From positions 124,001-188,000 of the forward strand of contig JALLLS010000044.1 in the NCBI GenBank assembly GCA_025094145.1: DNA of 64,000 bases, read 5' to 3'. Below, in pieces: positions 59,182-64,000 of this stretch. Under the pieces are notes generated by a model that did not search any database, was not told the origin of the DNA, and saw only the letters and a list, made by a program, of their open reading frames with translations. The DNA is from Spinellus fusiger. Its lineage: Eukaryota > Mucoromycota > Mucoromycetes > Mucorales > Phycomycetaceae. Position 1 is the first letter of the stretch. Each line of letters opens with the position of its first letter. The translations under genes and the position numbers were made by a program.

Positions 59182-60684
59182 TCACAGTTCAGACACAGAC
59201 CTCAAGCAGAGCAAAGAACATAGACTGGTCCTCTCATAATAAGGCTTGGCGGGTGGCTTTTTGGTAATGAAATCAGACGCCTTTCTTTTCACACCTGTAG
59301 ACTTGGTGTCTTTGTCGTCTTCATCCTCAGACCTAAGTCACGCGTCCATCATGCCAATGCCATCAGATAGAAGCATATTAAGAAAAGAAGAAGAAATAAA
59401 GAAATAAAGAAATAAAGAAAGAGGAAGAGATTACCATTCGAGTGCGTGTAACCCCTTGGGTCTGTCTGAGATAGTCTTCCAGCTGAAGCGTGCAATGGTG
59501 GGGTAGGCAAAGAACGCGTCTTCATTTTCATTGAGCCATCGCACAGTATTGGGATCTATGCATGCGTGGGATTAAAACAGTATCTGATTGGCTGACCCAC
59601 CTGAGGGATACCCAGACCCAAAAGATGAGCTGATCCTCTTCAAATCCTGCTCTGTCCATTGCCAATCCTGTAGCACCTGGTCACGTGTTACTTTGGCACA
59701 GACACTGGCAGCACCCACAATGGGATAGATGGCATCTGCTTTGGGCTCTACTTTGATATAGATGCCAGGAAAAAGGTTGGACAGTTTGGCTTGGTAGGGG
59801 GCAGAGGGACCTACAGGGTCTACATAGATCTGATAAGGAATAAGTCAAACTACAGATAGGAACCACTATAGATAGGAACCACTACAGATAGAAACCACTA
59901 CAGATAGAAACCACTACAGATAGAAACCACCATAGACAGGAACCACCATAGCCAAGAATCCAATGACATTACCTCTGTCACATTGACTCCTTGCTTCAAT
60001 ACACCAGCAATCAATTGCACTGTGGCTTGATGGGCCATTTCATTCAGATTGAATGGAGGTCTGTTGGTGTAGAGATGGATAAGTGGGACAATAGACACGA
60101 CTCTCCACTCGAATGGTTTAATGGAAGAAGAGAGTTACCTGGCAAGCATATTGGTGGAGATGTCTTGGGGAGACAAGGCTCTGACTGCCCATCCTATCCA
60201 ATCCGCATTGGCTTCTACTGTTTTTGCCAGTGCTGTTCTTGTCTTTTCTGTAAGTTGTTTGGAGTCTGGAAAAAGAGTATAAAAATAAAAAGGTAATAAA
60301 AAGAGATTAGGATAAGGAAACATGGAAACATCAAAGAAAAGTGTGATGTATACCATTAAATCCCATTTCCCTCAGTTCCTGGTGACGAGCCAAAGAGCAA
60401 TAGCTGACAGCATATACCATAGGACCTGTCACTTTACGTTAGGACTCTTCCTGCCACTCCACATCACTCCAGGCTACTGTCTTTAGTCTACCTAGACAAG
60501 GCCCTCTTCCTGCTTCATCCACACCCAACACACAGGGTTCTCTTCCTCCGCCGGAATCTGTTTCTAGCAAGACGGCAGGCACTGTACTTTCATAAGTATA
60601 GGACTTGAGGTGGGGTGACTGGACAGAAGAAAGACGGTAGCCACTGCCTTTTTCCTCGGGAGAAGAGGTGTGCAATGGTGTCAT
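59182..60684 (-). CDS. Ribonuclease H2 subunit A (RNase HII type)
   Basis: Seven exons: 60684-60492, 60425-60354, 60265-60139, 60060-59973, 59829-59601, 59555-59435 and 59332-59182; 326 residues, near the usual 300. The catalytic subunit of the RNase H2 complex removes ribonucleotides from DNA and RNA:DNA hybrids. The active-site signature VLGVDEAGRGP is followed, after a splice, by GPMVYAVSYC; further conserved blocks are DSKQLTEKTR, IYVDPVGPSAPYQAKL, VEPKADAIYPIVGAASVCAK (third acidic residue plus Lys) and GSGYPSDPNTVRWL. The C-terminus adds an acidic then basic tail with a GVKRKASDFITKKPPAKPYY segment; whether it holds a PCNA-binding peptide is unclear. Confidence 0.94.
59848..59945. repeat. 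Tandem 16-19 bp repeat in RNase H2A intron 4
   Basis: Five to six copies of gatagaaaccactaca (variants gataggaaccactata) fill the intron between the exons at 59973 and 59829. Confidence 0.85.
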
Positions 60685-60922
60685 GGTACGACAGAAGATA
60701 GAACTAACAGCAGCAGCCCCGAGAACACAGTCCGAGAACCCGAGAAACAAGAGCAGTCAAATAGTCCTGGAGGTGTCTTTTACAAGTGACTGGGTTAGAG
60801 TGTCATTCCCCTTTAATTTACAAGTCACTTGTTTATTTACTTTTCTATGCTTATAGAAAGAGAAAGACACTTGCTTGGATTCTATTGAATGGAACAGATG
60901 CATCTACGGTCAGCAACGGATC

Positions 60923-60955
<33 letters not shown>

Positions 60956-61084
60956 TGTGTTCATGAGTAAGGGCAAGTTAGAGTCTAGAGTACACTCCAT
61001 AGAACACTCTTTTGTCTCTTTTTCTTTTCCTGTGAAAGATAGCAGTCACATCTTTCTTCTTGCCTGGATGGAAATACCTGAACC

Positions 61085-61864
61085 ATGGACTCGTCCACAC
61101 TGATATACTCTGCCATGACGTTCCTTTGTCGACTAGGCGCCACTCTTTCAAGGACTTCCTCAAGGAATTCTTCAGGGACTTCCTCAAGGACTTTTTCAGG
61201 GCACTGTTCCAAATTACTTGCACAGACCCACCTATGGAATAAACCTACCTTCGCCTATTCTCCTTCGTCGTCACTCCTAAGCACTAGACACATGGCAACA
61301 GACACAGCCCGAGAAGCAGCCCGTCAACGAGAACACAACCTACGCACAGCTGCCTCCCACTTTAAACAACAAAAGCACCTTCCTTACTTCTTGGAGTATT
61401 TGATGTGGGCTGTGTTTGGCTCAGAGGCACTGCACTTGATATGGCTGAAGATGGAGTACAAGGAATACAAAGAAAAGGCACAACATAAGATAAAACTATT
61501 TGAAGAGATTATTGCCCGTACAGAACAAGGCCAGGATCTGACTGAGAGTCTGATAGATGAGATTAGAATGGTCCTTATGGATAGAAAGTGGGATGCCTCT
61601 TTGGGAGAAGGCGAGACAGAAGAAACATGGCTTGAGAAATGTAAGTCGTGTTTTGTTTTGTTCCTATGTCTTATGTCTTATGTCTTATGTGTGTGTGTGT
61701 GTGTGGTGATGATGGTGGTGGAAATAGTCTTGGCTGTGGAAGATGCACTACCACAAGAACAAGTCAAGGAAAAGACAGCAGCAAGGGCACCTGTATTCAA
61801 TGAGGCAAAATGGGTGACCTCCAAGGAAACAGTGGATGGGAAGAAGAAGCCCATCTTCCTGTAA
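61085..61864 (+). CDS. Short mitochondrial-type membrane protein (DUF5321-like)
   Basis: Two exons: 61085-61640 and 61728-61864; 230 residues. The first 70 residues are rich in Ser, Thr and Arg without acidic residues (LCRLGATLSRTSSRNSSGTS), as in a mitochondrial presequence. The core AASHFKQQKHLPYFLEYLMW and AVFGSEALHLIWLKMEYKEY contains one amphipathic or membrane helix and resembles the small uncharacterised fungal mitochondrial family I know as DUF5321; that link is from memory. The C-terminus is polar and ends with WVTSKETVDGKKKPIFL. The intron contains a tg microsatellite. If the presequence is not used, translation could start at the internal Met of MATDTAREAAR. Confidence 0.6.
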   Translation: MDSSTLIYSAMTFLCRLGATLSRTSSRNSSGTSSRTFSGHCSKLLAQTHLWNKPTFAYSPSSSLLSTRHMATDTAREAARQREHNLRTAASHFKQQKHLPYFLEYLMWAVFGSEALHLIWLKMEYKEYKEKAQHKIKLFEEIIARTEQGQDLTESLIDEIRMVLMDRKWDASLGEGETEETWLEKCKSCFVLFLCLMSYVLCVCVCVVMMVVEIVLAVEDALPQEQVKEKTAARAPVFNEAKWVTSKETVDGKKKPIFL

Positions 61865-62018
61865 AGTGTTTCAAAGCGTTTGTTTTCTTTTATACAAGAA
61901 TCCATTGTAGAATAGAGTCATTCACTAACCAACATAGTATATTCCTGACATGTCTAATAATAATATTAATAAAAATAAAAAAAATAAAAATAAAAAAATA
62001 CTTTAAGTGTTGTTTTAG

Positions 62019-64000
62019 CTAGCGAAGAAGAGACATGTCCTTTACAATATCAGCTAATACAGCCTCAGTAATCTCCTTTGTTTCTTCCCATAGGCAGGTC
62101 AAAAAGAACAGGGCAAGAGGAGAGACATTGGGAGGAGGATTGGATTTCATGGCCTGTTTATTCTATAAGCCATCAAGACAAACACAGTGGAGGGGGCTTA
62201 CCTTGAGAGAGGCTTCCTTTTCTATTGTCGTGGTTTTCACTTGTTGGACAATGGATTCCAACATTACCATTACGCGTCGTTCATTATCAAGACTGATTCT
62301 TTCTGTTTGGCCCATCACAACATCATGCCAAGCAAGGACTTTATGATTAAATCCTGGCTGTCCTACTCCTTCCAAGGCCAACAACCGTAGTGCACACCAC
62401 AATCGAAAAGAGACATCTCCCTTTTTCATAGAGTAATCTCTATGGCAACAGTGGGTAGGTATAGGTAGTCATGGCATCAGTACTTGCATGTAGCTCCAAA
62501 CTACTCTTTTTGTATGATATTACCCTGAATATCTGAATAGATAGATAGATAAATAGATAGATATAGTCATAAGTACATTATTCCACTCTTTCTGTATGAT
62601 ATTACCCTGCATTCTCCAGTATCTCTTCCTTTATCTTGACACCTGGTGGGGATTCCATGGTATTGAATAAACCCCACACTTCTGTGTCCAGGTGAATGTA
62701 GTTGAATTGATTGTTGGGCACTACAAATCCATATTCTTTAAGAATAGCCATATTATCATGTGGCCCATAGTTAATGAATACTTGTTCTCCTTTAGCATAA
62801 GGAGTTAATGTCTTGATTTCAAAGCACTGTGTTCTTCGATTGAATCCACTCTCTATCTTTGCATCCCATGTATGATTAAGAAAGTCCAGTACAGGTGCCA
62901 ATGCCATATTGCCTTCTTTGGTGACTGTGTCTGTAGCATTCATATAGATACAACGGGTATTGACTAGAGAGTGGATAAGAGAAAGAAGAGTGGATAGACA
63001 TTACCACATAACCAAGCCCATGCGTATTCATCGTAATGAATAGGATCCATGGTCTCTTGTGTGGGTGGGCTATGGGTCTGTTAAAGAAGCACTATCAGAG
63101 TCACTTTACTACTGCCAGTCCCACGACAGTAGATGTCTATCTGTCCTATCTGTCCCATTCATCCCATCCATCTGTGCGTAGGATTTACCTCCATATACTT
63201 GGAAACGGCCTTAAAGTCCTGGTGTATATTCACTCGTTGCTGGATGACTTGTTCTAACCAATGAAATCCATTGCTGTCAATGCATTTGCTTTACTATTTT
63301 ACACTCGACTCTATTTACCTAAGAGTGCATTGGGAAAGTAGGGATGAAGTGTCTCTGGGTAATTGACGGGCATTGTGTTAAAATGTAAAGGCAGCAAATC
63401 AACATAATATCTCCACCATGACATTTTATCACGGCGTAAAAGAACAAGATGAAGGGCCAACAGTGAATGAGTGCTTAGTGTGTGGGTGCCATACACATCC
63501 GCCAATGACTTGTTCGTGATGAGGAATTTCTTTGGGACAGCTACAATCACTTCTCCTGCCTAAGGATAAAGAAAAAAATGGAAGATCCAAGACATTAAGA
63601 AGAGGAAGAAGAGGAAGGATGGTTAAAGAGAGTCCATCCAATTCCCAATTTCGAATGCAATTGATTAATCCCTTGTGTTTCTTATAGAACACTTTCTTAT
63701 AGACTATAGAACTTGCCTCAATGGGTTCTACGGCCATCATCCCTTATCATTTGTTTATATGTTTTTATTACTCAATAATAGAATACTCATGTCTCTCTGT
63801 GTTTATTCTATCTCTTTCTTACCACGGCCGGTGTCTATTAAGAGTAGGAAATCGACAGGCAAAAGAGTAAGAAAGTAAGGAGGAGGATGTATTGACTTTA
63901 TCACTTACCAGAGAAGTTGGCAAGCGTGAGTTTTGTCTTTGGAAATCCATTGTCTTCTAGCCACTGAATCAATTGTTGGTAGCTCTTCTCCTGGATAATG
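62019..64000 (-). CDS. SET-domain lysine methyltransferase (SETD4/LSMT-like), 5' end outside window
   Basis: Exons read from the right edge: beyond 64000 to 63909, 63834-63823 (12 nt), 63742-63717, 63559-63319, 63253-63189, 63077-63005, 62963-62606, 62439-62202 and 62153-62019, in frame throughout. The visible start LIQWLEDNGFPKTKLTLANF leads into the split SET domain (GEVIVAVPKKFLIT, then a helical insert with MSWWRYYVDLLP). SET hallmarks are NMALAPVLDFLNHTWDAK (NHxxxA, SAM binding) and GEQVFINYGPHDN (catalytic Tyr). A Rubisco-LSMT substrate-binding domain follows to the end (LADIVKDMSLLR). Such enzymes methylate ribosomal or other non-histone proteins; the substrate is unknown. The intron 63716-63560 has a GC donor (GCAAGT). 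Confidence 0.85.

Overview
The window looks like nuclear DNA of an early-diverging (zygomycete-type, probably Mucoromycota) fungus. It is AT-rich, genes carry many short introns (about 35-90 nt, GT..AG), the ATP sulfurylase is the fungal form with a C-terminal APS-kinase-like domain, there is a fungal PX-PH phospholipase D, and intergenic DNA is full of decayed Tc1/mariner elements. The taxonomic call is an inference from gene content; no single marker proves it.

Layout. 1-13.6 kb is a repeat-rich block. It holds one arm of a long inverted repeat with an HTH-repeat gene, and two virtually identical 2.48 kb units (3395-5870 and 11096-13571) carrying an internally deleted gene that resembles the N-terminal half of Fanzor/TnpB-like proteins. 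Between the units lie a SIRT4-like sirtuin and a small membrane-anchored BAG-domain protein. 13.7-20 kb carries ribosomal proteins uL23 and eS12, a TMX-like thioredoxin membrane protein and homoserine O-acetyltransferase (MET2). 20.6-23.3 kb is the second inverted-repeat arm, with a shorter version of the HTH gene. 23.5-29.3 kb carries ATP sulfurylase (MET3), PRPP synthetase and an SLC35A-type nucleotide-sugar transporter.

29.3-40.4 kb is gene-poor. It contains a Tc1 remnant, a complete-looking but degenerate rDNA unit on the minus strand (SSU 35956-37785, LSU about 32990-35700) that lacks 5.8S and a piece of the LSU core, and another Tc1 remnant. 40.6-64 kb is a denser housekeeping block: NatC subunit NAA35/MAK10, two unrecognised proteins, a DENND11/LCHN-like DENN protein, a U2 snRNA gene, phospholipase D, uS2, RNase H2 subunit A, a short mitochondrial-type protein and the 3' part of a SET-domain methyltransferase running off the right edge.

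Functional links: MET2 and MET3 both serve sulfur assimilation and methionine synthesis and sit only about 4 kb apart, split by a repeat arm. uL23, eS12 and uS2 are ribosomal. Gene models were spliced by eye from frame continuity and GT..AG signals. Most multi-exon models below close exactly to a multiple of three, which supports them; those that do not are flagged.
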